Below the pieces are notes generated by a model. It was not told the DNA's origin, did no database searches, and saw only the letters and a list, made by a program, of their open reading frames with translations. From JAGOTP01 sp964359565 (GTDB lineage Bacteria; Patescibacteriota; Patescibacteriia; 2-12-FULL-60-25), in the NCBI GenBank assembly GCA_964359565.1, contig CAYHTN010000013.1:1-21235 (forward strand): DNA of 21,235 nt, read 5' to 3'. A program made the translations under genes and the position numbers. This document shows positions 5,785 through 12,640 of the stretch, piece by piece (positions within the stretch are counted from its first letter, which is position 1; every line of letters begins with the position of its first letter).

Positions 5785-8405
5785 ATGCGGACGGGTCCGG
5801 TCGTTGGATAGCGAGCGTCTAAAATGCGTTGATCGCTAATAAGCGTATACAATGTCGGATCTGCAAGGACCTCTGACACGGGTCGAGAGACGTTGTCGAC
5901 CAACATGGTATTGCCTACCAGATGGATGCCGTGGGAGTAGTCAAAATAATCAACTTTATGGATGTTTGAATACCCTTGGACACGCGAGCCGTTGTCGTGA
6001 AACGCCCCAAAAATCCACACGCGTAGAGTTGGGCAATGACGCGGGTCCGTATCGCCATCCTCTGTCGCACCACCTACTGGAACTGACATCGAAGAAGAGA
6101 TGACGACATTTTTTTTACCACCAATGTAGGCTTTCCGATCGCTAAAATGCGCATTGCGTTGAAGCTGAATCTGTTTATTAGTACGAATATAGAGAAACGT
6201 ATGTTTTCTACTTCCATCATAGGGATCTTGTCCGATCATAAATTCCCGCTGTGCATTTGGCGCATCCATGACCGCTTGGATCATTTTTTTGGTCGGGAGA
6301 AGGAGGTTGAAATGATTAGCAACTCGTTGCGCTGTTCGTGCTTCGAGCGGAACACGCAAGTAATCCCCATTTGTTCCGATTGAAAGCATGTCCGGAGAGA
6401 CATAAAATGTTCCCACGTGTTCGCCAGAAGAAACACGGATCGGAATGAATTGGGTGAGAAAGGGCGGATAGTGACGACTGGATAGAGCCCGTTCAATAAT
6501 TGCCTCACGCTCGGTGATATTAGGCGCCCGTGTTCCGGGGGGGATCAAGGCCTGGGCAGCGGTAAAGCGACCGTTTTTAATATGATCAAGAACCTGTGTG
6601 CCAAGGGTTGTATCCGTAATCCCGAGGAGTTGAAGTGAAAGTTGTGTTCCCGTCATTCCACTACTTGGAGATGGGAGCGCTCGAGTTGGTGGCGGTAAGG
6701 GGGCCGTTGTCGCTCCTCCTTCAGTGCCACCGGCGGGAGCGACCGTACGAGCACAGCTCTCGCGGGCACGGTTACGAAAATGCCAATATCCTGTACAGGC
6801 GCTGTAATCGTACACGGGCTCAGTGCGTGTCACTTGAATACGTCCGACAATTGCGGATGCGTTATTAATACAACTGCTAGCACTCACTCTCATATTATTG
6901 AGTTCAAAATGCCAGTTTTCTTGGCGCAGGCGGCAAAAACCAGCCTCAATCATGGCGCGTTCCAAAAGAAGTTGGCAGGGGACGTAGGGATTCGCTTCAC
7001 GGCCATGACTGGGAGCGTCCGGGACGCCAGAGCAATGGATATCTAACGCGATGGCGCTCGTGTGAGGACATTGACTGAAATCTGTACTCAAGTGTTGCCG
7101 AAGTTCTGCTTCGGGAGTATTGGGAGCCGGTTGGTATCCTGCTTGAAATGGATTACAGGTCGGCGCCGCACAGTGTCCACTGTTACAGCCATTTTGTAGC
7201 CAGGCGCGAAACTGAGCCTCTTGTGTACGCAACCCGTTCCCGAGTTGGATTTTCCATGTTTGCGCACTAGGAACGGAGGCTTTAAGACGACAAAATATTT
7301 CTCCTGCACGTCGTAAAGGTTCTACGAGCGCAGGATTTACCTGTCCATCGATATTAATGCAATCCGTGGATGGTCCGCGAACAGTTTGTACGCTCGTTGG
7401 TGGCGAGGTTGGAGAGGTGTTTCCGGGGATGCCCCAGCCCCCTGGATCTGTGACATTTCTTCCTCCACCACTTCTTCCTCCTCCACTACCACTACCACCG
7501 GGTGTTTGTGCCCCGGTACCCGTGTTCACATATTCAGCTTCGGGCTCATCCGCACGTTCAAAATAGCTTAACCTCAACGCCCTAAGTGTTACCAGATCTG
7601 GATTAATTGATTGCAGAATGACGTAACTACAGAGCAAAACAATCAATCCAATCACCGCATTCTGGATGACTTCTTTCCCTTCCTTCACATCTCCCATGGT
7701 TGAGCCAAGAAGATAGCGAAACCCACCATAGACGACCATGATCGAAGCTAAAATTGCCGCAGCACCAATCGCAAAGCGATAAATGCCTAAGATGTATTGC
7801 GCGAGAAAGGGGACCGTGACTTCTCCATTGCTTAGAGTCGCATCACTGAAAGAGACGCCGGGAATAGGAACGCTGAGAACGGGTTTGAGGGAACGAAACG
7901 ATGCCTGGCCTTCCAATACAGGTTGGGAAGACGAAGGAACACGATCTAGCCCACTATCTCCAAAGCTTGTCGTTCCCTCCACATCATCTTGACCTCTTCG
8001 CGTCACCACCCGTCTCTGTCCGTCCGGTCCTGTCGTGGTTCGTTGAGTGATTCCCCATTCGCGACAGTTTGCCTGAGCCCATCCATCTGGATCGATCTGA
8101 CCCTCGCTTCTGAATGCTCTGTCAAAAAATCCTGGTGCTTCAGGACATCCCGCTGCTCCTCCGCTTGCTTGTACCGGAAAACAAGGACCTGCAAAGGCAT
8201 AGGGAGGGGCTGCGCGAGCGCAGGCTTCCGCACTTGGGAGTTCTTTGAAGGAGCATTGTGGGAGAGATCCTCCTGCTGGAGGAATACAGGCGCAACAGAG
8301 GGCGTGGGCGTGGGGGATGGAAAAAGCAAAGAGTCCAATGCTTATGAGAGCGAGCTGAAAGAAAGAAGAAAAGCGGAGGAAGATCATACTTTTACCGAGT
8401 GTCAA
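5766..8405 (-). CDS. T4SS-type pilin module fused to M15 (VanY-like) D,D-carboxypeptidase and a C-terminal conserved domain
   Basis: An 879-residue exported fusion. The signal peptide ends in AHA (33-35), followed by the eight-cysteine region and two pilin-like helices (about 202-228 and 246-266). Residues 35-281 are identical to the 949-aa protein. A Gly/Ser/Pro-rich linker (about 290-345) leads to an M15 peptidase domain (about 350-515). Its metal-site pattern is H448xxxxxxD455 and ENWH (E496 catalytic, H499 ligand), with the usual substrate-side arginine in NGLRTQ (R393). The family normally has glycine three residues after the first ligand; here it is alanine. Such enzymes trim the terminal D-Ala of peptidoglycan stems. 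Residues about 592-875 form another domain with GGKKNVV and HKVDYFDYSHG motifs, resembling from memory an uncharacterised conserved bacterial family. The longest frame starts at a TTG (8405) overlapping the upstream stop; the ATG at 8387 (Met7) gives a cleaner signal peptide and may be the true start. Confidence 0.86.
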   Translation of the reverse strand: MTLGKSMIFLRFSSFFQLALISIGLFAFSIPHAHALCCACIPPAGGSLPQCSFKELPSAEACARAAPPYAFAGPCFPVQASGGAAGCPEAPGFFDRAFRSEGQIDPDGWAQANCREWGITQRTTTGPDGQRRVVTRRGQDDVEGTTSFGDSGLDRVPSSSQPVLEGQASFRSLKPVLSVPIPGVSFSDATLSNGEVTVPFLAQYILGIYRFAIGAAAILASIMVVYGGFRYLLGSTMGDVKEGKEVIQNAVIGLIVLLCSYVILQSINPDLVTLRALRLSYFERADEPEAEYVNTGTGAQTPGGSGSGGGRSGGGRNVTDPGGWGIPGNTSPTSPPTSVQTVRGPSTDCINIDGQVNPALVEPLRRAGEIFCRLKASVPSAQTWKIQLGNGLRTQEAQFRAWLQNGCNSGHCAAPTCNPFQAGYQPAPNTPEAELRQHLSTDFSQCPHTSAIALDIHCSGVPDAPSHGREANPYVPCQLLLERAMIEAGFCRLRQENWHFELNNMRVSASSCINNASAIVGRIQVTRTEPVYDYSACTGYWHFRNRARESCARTVAPAGGTEGGATTAPLPPPTRALPSPSSGMTGTQLSLQLLGITDTTLGTQVLDHIKNGRFTAAQALIPPGTRAPNITEREAIIERALSSRHYPPFLTQFIPIRVSSGEHVGTFYVSPDMLSIGTNGDYLRVPLEARTAQRVANHFNLLLPTKKMIQAVMDAPNAQREFMIGQDPYDGSRKHTFLYIRTNKQIQLQRNAHFSDRKAYIGGKKNVVISSSMSVPVGGATEDGDTDPRHCPTLRVWIFGAFHDNGSRVQGYSNIHKVDYFDYSHGIHLVGNTMLVDNVSRPVSEVLADPTLYTLISDQRILDARYPTTGPVRICSTSP
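7563..8303. repeat. 741-bp perfect direct repeat, copy B (inside the 879-aa pilin fusion)
   Basis: Identical to 3020-3760, in the same orientation and the same reading frame. It encodes residues 35-281 of the 879-aa protein. The flanks differ on both sides: signal peptides are unrelated beyond general character, and the tails encode different enzymes. Recombination between the copies would delete 4543 bp (the M15 tail, the 415-aa propeller and the DsbA-like gene) and leave an in-frame gene joining this gene's signal peptide to the C39/hydrolase tail. Confidence 0.97.
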
Positions 8406-9651
8406 ATGAAAAAAGCTTCCCGGTTCTTTTGTCGGTAAAGAAGACTTTTGAGTCCGAAACGGCAGTCATGGCTCTTACTGAAACTCCTTCTTCTTGACCA
8501 GGAGATCCTAAACTCGTTTTTTGGCCCGTACGCAAGTCGATTCGATAAATGATATCTGGACCAACGTCATAGGTATCGCGCTGAAGTCCAGATCCTTCAG
8601 GAAGATCTAGAGGAACCGCACAAATCACAGTCGTCTCCGATTGCCACGCGCATTTATCGGCCCAGGTTTGTAATCGGAGATCTAACCGTCCTGCGTTGAT
8701 ATTTTCGCCATTGGCACCGCTAAACCAAAGCGTGGGACGATACCCTGTCTCTGTATTCCAGACGCTATAGACGACTGCATTCCCAGACGGGGACCAGATC
8801 GGGGTGAATCCGCGACCATCGACAATGAGATTCTTAAAGTTTTCACGATTTTGCCCGACGAGTACGATCGCTTGTTCATTTTGTCCAATAGGATCACCTG
8901 TAAACGCGTAGGCAATGGTTTGGTTATTCGGTGACCAGGCGACATGAACTTTATCCTGGTTCTCTCCGAGATCTTCAATGATTTTTTGCTCTCCTGCTTC
9001 GGGATCGGCAACAATCAAGAAGCGATTGGATGGGTCATTGCCAACGCTTTTTGTCACAAGCTGATTATCATCAGGGGAAAAAGAAAATTCATCCCAATAT
9101 TTGGGCAACGTGATTTGCTTGTCTTCAACAAAGTTGTAAAGCACCTTAGAGCCATCCGGAAAAGTTAAGACAGCTTTATCGTTTTTATTTGCCCAGGTGA
9201 CGGTATCAACGGAGTAAAAAACCTTATCCGAAAGGGGAAAGGTTGAACCGTCTTCAAATGTTTTGTAAAACTTGCCGTCGAGAGGGCTATACGAACGAAC
9301 AGCGCCGCTGATCCCGCCTCCACCGCCAGAAATTTGGGTGGTCAATGTATTTCGAATGATTTGCGCACGAGGAAGTGTTTCCACAAGCGGATTCAGAGGC
9401 TCACGTACAAACAGGGTATTGTCACCTGCTCGTCCTCCCGCGGGATTCAGTGATCCCGGCGGCAAGGTGACGGAGCCAGTACTGGTGGCATTTCCGGCGT
9501 TGGGCAATCCATTGATAGCCGAATCAGGTGGATTTTCGGTGGTTGGTTCGGAGCGTGTCGCAAAAAAGAGGCGATAAATTCCATAACCAAGGAGCCCAGT
9601 GATCGCGATCAACCCGAGTAAAAGAGCGAGTTTTTTCCAACGAAGGTCCAT
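8392..9651 (-). CDS. Membrane-anchored TolB/WD40-like beta-propeller protein (paralog of the 415-aa protein)
   Basis: A 419-residue protein with an N-terminal membrane helix (about 7-30), a Pro/Gly/Ser-rich linker to about 115 and a C-terminal propeller-like domain. Repeated blade motifs include TFPDGSK (163-169), SFSPDDNQ (190-197), AWSPNNQ (238-244) and IWSPSGN (285-291). The WADKCAWQSE...VIC motif gives C334 and C344, matching the cysteines of the 415-aa paralog. The two propellers are about half identical by eye, clearly older duplicates than the identical pilin modules beside them. The gene directly precedes the 879-aa pilin fusion and its stop overlaps the possible TTG start of that gene. 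An extended -10 promoter lies in the 27-bp gap upstream, so this may be the first gene of its own transcript. No Shine-Dalgarno is present; the ATG is preceded by CTCTTCCT. Molecular function unknown. Confidence 0.85.
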   Translation of the reverse strand: MDLRWKKLALLLGLIAITGLLGYGIYRLFFATRSEPTTENPPDSAINGLPNAGNATSTGSVTLPPGSLNPAGGRAGDNTLFVREPLNPLVETLPRAQIIRNTLTTQISGGGGGISGAVRSYSPLDGKFYKTFEDGSTFPLSDKVFYSVDTVTWANKNDKAVLTFPDGSKVLYNFVEDKQITLPKYWDEFSFSPDDNQLVTKSVGNDPSNRFLIVADPEAGEQKIIEDLGENQDKVHVAWSPNNQTIAYAFTGDPIGQNEQAIVLVGQNRENFKNLIVDGRGFTPIWSPSGNAVVYSVWNTETGYRPTLWFSGANGENINAGRLDLRLQTWADKCAWQSETTVICAVPLDLPEGSGLQRDTYDVGPDIIYRIDLRTGQKTSLGSPGQEEGVSVRAMTAVSDSKVFFTDKRTGKLFSFDTR

Positions 9652-9666
9652 AGGAAGAGTAGAGCT

Positions 9667-9675
9667 ATTATACCA
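9667..9675 (-). promoter_or_regulatory. Extended -10 promoter (TGGTATAAT) before the 419-aa propeller gene
   Basis: On the minus strand the gap between the 960-aa gene and the 419-aa propeller gene contains a perfect TATAAT preceded by TG and one base, the extended -10 form that can work without a -35 box. No good -35 is seen at normal spacing (the correctly placed hexamer is AGGCTG). The expected start of transcription is about 9660, leaving a leader of roughly nine bases before the ATG at 9651. It would allow the propeller/pilin genes to be transcribed apart from the 960-aa gene. Confidence 0.45.
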
Positions 9676-9678
9676 TAG

Positions 9679-12561
9679 TTAACCGGCAACAGCCTGAGTC
9701 ACCGCGCGACACGCCCCGTCAAAGTAGGTGCAGAAGATCGAGATAACTCCCAGGACTGGACCAAAGAGATAAAAGAACAAGGCGACAGCAATACCAAGGC
9801 TCATCATGAAGGAGGCGAATGCCCCAAAAAGAATAATAAAAATTTCGAACGCAAGCAAAATATCCCACTGCTTTTCCAGCTGATCGGGCTCTACTCCTTC
9901 GGGAAGCGAAGGACGGTAGCCCGGCAAAATCTTCATCGACATAAAACCCGCATTTCGGTTCGCAGCCGAGATAAAAACTCTTCCAATATATTTTAAGACA
10001 GGCACGATCGCTTCGAACGCTCCTAATTCGATAATATCTTCGGCTTTTGTGGCTATTTCTTGCTCGAGTGCTTCCATACGCTTCTTTTTGGCATTTGCAA
10101 TTTTTGCCGCCGAAGCGCTACTCCGGGCACGGAGAGCTTGGCTTTTCGCCATTTGGGCTCGACCGGCCGCCATCATTTTAAAGTTCTCGATATCTCCAAG
10201 GACACCCGCTTGGACTCCCGATGGTGGGGTCTCTCCAGCAACAGCGCCGCCAAGATACCGTTTTGTGAATGAATTTGAGTCTGCGAAGGCATTCCCTCCC
10301 TCGTCGCTTCTCCCAATCGATTCACCATCATCTCCACCCCCGCTTTGGAATTGATCAAGATATTGATTCGCGTCGTCCGTCGCTTCTTGGGTGGAGTCGT
10401 CAGTATCGACATAGTCTCCATCATCGTCATCTCCCTCTTCGTCTGTATCTCCCTCATCCGCATCCCAGCGTTTTTGAGGAAGGTCAGTCACGGCCCGATT
10501 TCGGTTCTCGCCGAACCTCGCTTGGCGATCGTCTCGTTGACGATCACGTTCAAGCATAGCAACTTCACTCGCCGCTCCGCCAAATGGAAGGTTGCTTAAG
10601 GGGCGTAGAGGAGCGGAGCCTCCTTGAGGTCGTCCTGACGGAGTCGTTGACGTCTTGTTGGTGGTCCCTCGTGGCGAGAGCGCCCCTCCGCCTGTAAGTT
10701 TCGGAACGGGAAGAGGGGAGACGGCATTTTTCGGGCGCGTTTGTGGAGCGGTCGTCGGGACTGCGGCGGTATTATTTGAAGCGCCGCCTCCACCTTCCAG
10801 ATTTCGAAGACCCCCTTGGAATCCCTGGTTGACCGTGCGATCACGACCATCTGCTGGAACAATCTGTTTGAGAGCCTGTTGCGCTTGCGTTAGCGCTTGG
10901 GTCGCTTGCCCCACTCGTTCCGCTTGTGCCTTCTGGGCCTGTTTGAGGGTATCCAACAGGGATTCGGTTTGTGACAACTGATCCGCAATGTCTGCTCTGA
11001 CCTCTTGCCCCTCACGGATGGCTTGCTTTGCCTGCGCGCGCAAATCTGTTACTTCAGCTTGCAAGACCCGAAGACGATCTGCGAGATTCGCCTGAATCTC
11101 TTGTTCAAAACTGAGCTCTTGTTCGATTGCGCTGAGAAGACCTACGCCAAGATCTGCCGTTGTTTGCTGCTGTATGACTTCAAGACTCGTGGTTCCGGGG
11201 AGGGCGACAGAAATACTTGTTTCTCCTCCTGAAGTTCGGGCCCCACCCCCGCTTTGTGCACGGAGCGTATCAAGCGTACTTTGAATACCTCTTGCATTCG
11301 CAAGTGGATCTCCACTGCCGGTGCTTTTCGCCGTTGATCCTTGAAATCGTCCTAGTTCTATCGCTGATCTTCGTGCTTGCGCCGAAACCATGGTTTGATC
11401 CAACTGCGCACTTGTTTGCTCTAGCGTATTGATACGCTCTCGACTTTGTGCGAGGAGACTTTCTCCGCCGCCGGCCATGGACAGAGCCTCGTATTGCGCC
11501 CGACGTTCGCTGAGACGAGTAGTGAGTTCACCCGTTAATGTTTGAAACTGAGCCATGGCCTGATTCCAAGCCGGAGTTCCCGCATTTACGAACTGCCCAC
11601 TTTGAGGGGTAGCGTAGGCTAAAACAAGAGCGGGAACAGCCGCGCCGCTTGTAAACGCTACATCGCTTAAAACGACACTAGATCGAGCTGCTTGAGCGCT
11701 TTCCGTAGCTCGTTCTGTCGCTCCCATCGCCTTTTCCCCTCGAAGGGTTTCTAATCGATCTTCCACATACTCATTCGTATCTTTTAGATCCGGACGGGCG
11801 GAATTCTTTTTTTGAGGAGTCGTTTTTATCGGTGAACCCGTGTCTGCGAGAGGTTGAGGGGTATTCCATTTGAGTTGTGCAGCTAGGCTTTCCACGTGAG
11901 CCTCTTCAGAGGCTTCAGAATCAGAATATTCAGCCGCTCCTGCTCTCACCCCTGAAGCTTCTGGAATTGGATTTTCTGTTTTCGCTTCTGGCTCAGTGGT
12001 TTTTTCTTCCTTCTCTTCTTTGGGCGCAGGTGCGTTTAGCCCTCCTTCTTGTCCGATCGTCTGTGCAAACTGACGAACGACATCGTCAATACTTCCGATC
12101 TTCATGCGCTCTTGCCCATCTACGAGTGGCATGAATGCTTTAGCCGGAACCCATTTTCCAAACGGAGACCCTCCGTTCAAACTGCCTTCAATATAGACTT
12201 CGTCTTTTTTTACATCGTATCCTTGCACGCTAAAATCAATTTGATTGCGATGAGCGGCACGTTCAGAGTTATCGACTAAGGTGCGTTGACGAAACGGGTC
12301 GACAAACTGGCTCGTATCGTTACGATGGGTGATTTGTTTTGTTTTGGTAGGGGCAACCGTGACTCCTTCGGCCTTGGTATTAATCACATGAAGCTTAGGC
12401 GCCCCATTTTTACCGCGTTCACTTACCACGATTTCTGAATCGCTTTTGGAGATAATCGTTCCTTCGATTTTTTGGTCCCCCTTTTTTACATGCACAAAAT
12501 CTCCTTGTTCCGTTTTTGGAGAAAAGGAGCGCGACGGGCCTGGTGCCGCATCTAGAGGCAT
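9679..12561 (-). CDS. Large coiled-coil protein with acidic tract and C-terminal membrane helices, function unknown
   Basis: A 960-residue protein whose family I do not recognise. The first 70 residues look like a small beta-barrel (GDFVHVKKGDQKIEGTI, SH3-like). Residues about 100-170 hold another small domain (VYIEGSLN...FGKWVPAKAF). A hydrophobic stretch at about 295-320 may be a weak membrane segment. Long Gln/Ala/Arg-rich coiled-coil segments follow (about 330-410 and 480-570), then a Pro/Gly/Thr-rich disordered region and a very acidic run at about 698-730 (mostly Asp and Glu). An Ala/Lys-rich helix (about 790-835) precedes a strongly hydrophobic end (901-945) that fits one or two membrane helices. 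There is no signal peptide, so the bulk should be cytoplasmic. It heads the pilin-fusion cluster, separated from clpC by a terminator, and could be an inner-membrane or cytoplasmic component of the same machine. That is inference only; VirB6/TrbL is possible but the number of helices is low. Confidence 0.75.
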   Translation of the reverse strand: MPLDAAPGPSRSFSPKTEQGDFVHVKKGDQKIEGTIISKSDSEIVVSERGKNGAPKLHVINTKAEGVTVAPTKTKQITHRNDTSQFVDPFRQRTLVDNSERAAHRNQIDFSVQGYDVKKDEVYIEGSLNGGSPFGKWVPAKAFMPLVDGQERMKIGSIDDVVRQFAQTIGQEGGLNAPAPKEEKEEKTTEPEAKTENPIPEASGVRAGAAEYSDSEASEEAHVESLAAQLKWNTPQPLADTGSPIKTTPQKKNSARPDLKDTNEYVEDRLETLRGEKAMGATERATESAQAARSSVVLSDVAFTSGAAVPALVLAYATPQSGQFVNAGTPAWNQAMAQFQTLTGELTTRLSERRAQYEALSMAGGGESLLAQSRERINTLEQTSAQLDQTMVSAQARRSAIELGRFQGSTAKSTGSGDPLANARGIQSTLDTLRAQSGGGARTSGGETSISVALPGTTSLEVIQQQTTADLGVGLLSAIEQELSFEQEIQANLADRLRVLQAEVTDLRAQAKQAIREGQEVRADIADQLSQTESLLDTLKQAQKAQAERVGQATQALTQAQQALKQIVPADGRDRTVNQGFQGGLRNLEGGGGASNNTAAVPTTAPQTRPKNAVSPLPVPKLTGGGALSPRGTTNKTSTTPSGRPQGGSAPLRPLSNLPFGGAASEVAMLERDRQRDDRQARFGENRNRAVTDLPQKRWDADEGDTDEEGDDDDGDYVDTDDSTQEATDDANQYLDQFQSGGGDDGESIGRSDEGGNAFADSNSFTKRYLGGAVAGETPPSGVQAGVLGDIENFKMMAAGRAQMAKSQALRARSSASAAKIANAKKKRMEALEQEIATKAEDIIELGAFEAIVPVLKYIGRVFISAANRNAGFMSMKILPGYRPSLPEGVEPDQLEKQWDILLAFEIFIILFGAFASFMMSLGIAVALFFYLFGPVLGVISIFCTYFDGACRAVTQAVAG

Positions 12562-12567
12562 GGCAAC

Positions 12568-12573
12568 ATTTTA
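12568..12573 (-). promoter_or_regulatory. Possible -10 box (TAAAAT) just before the 960-aa gene
   Basis: A TAAAAT hexamer on the minus strand ends six bases before the ATG at 12561, so transcription from it would give a leaderless message. The hexamer at 17-bp spacing upstream (TTCTCC) is a poor -35. The location, directly after the clpC terminator and before the first gene of the cluster, is what a promoter would need, but the sequence match is weak. Confidence 0.22.
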
Positions 12574-12600
12574 CGCTATTCGAGGATAGAGGAGAAGCGG

Positions 12601-12634
12601 ATATAAAGATCCCTCCGATGTCGGTCGGAGGGAT
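12601..12634 (-). terminator. Rho-independent terminator after clpC
   Basis: A perfect 10-bp stem, ATCCCTCCGA paired with TCGGAGGGAT (12609-12618 with 12625-12634), encloses a six-base loop. On the minus strand the stem is followed by CTTTATAT, a short imperfect U-tract. It lies 6 bp after the clpC stop, as expected for the end of a lemA-htpX-clpC transcript. The tail is weak, so termination may be partial, letting some transcription run into the 960-aa gene. Confidence 0.7.
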
Positions 12635-12640
12635 GGGATC

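Noticed and set aside
8285..8330. Signal peptide ending before LCC, considered as a lipoprotein box
   Set aside because: The residues before the first cysteine are (H/D)-A-L, lacking the Leu at -3 and small residue at -1 of a lipobox. AxA-type cleavage fits better.
9679..12561. 960-aa protein as VirB6/TrbL
   Set aside because: It has only one or two convincing terminal helices plus one weak segment, while VirB6/TrbL has five or more. No family motif was recognised.
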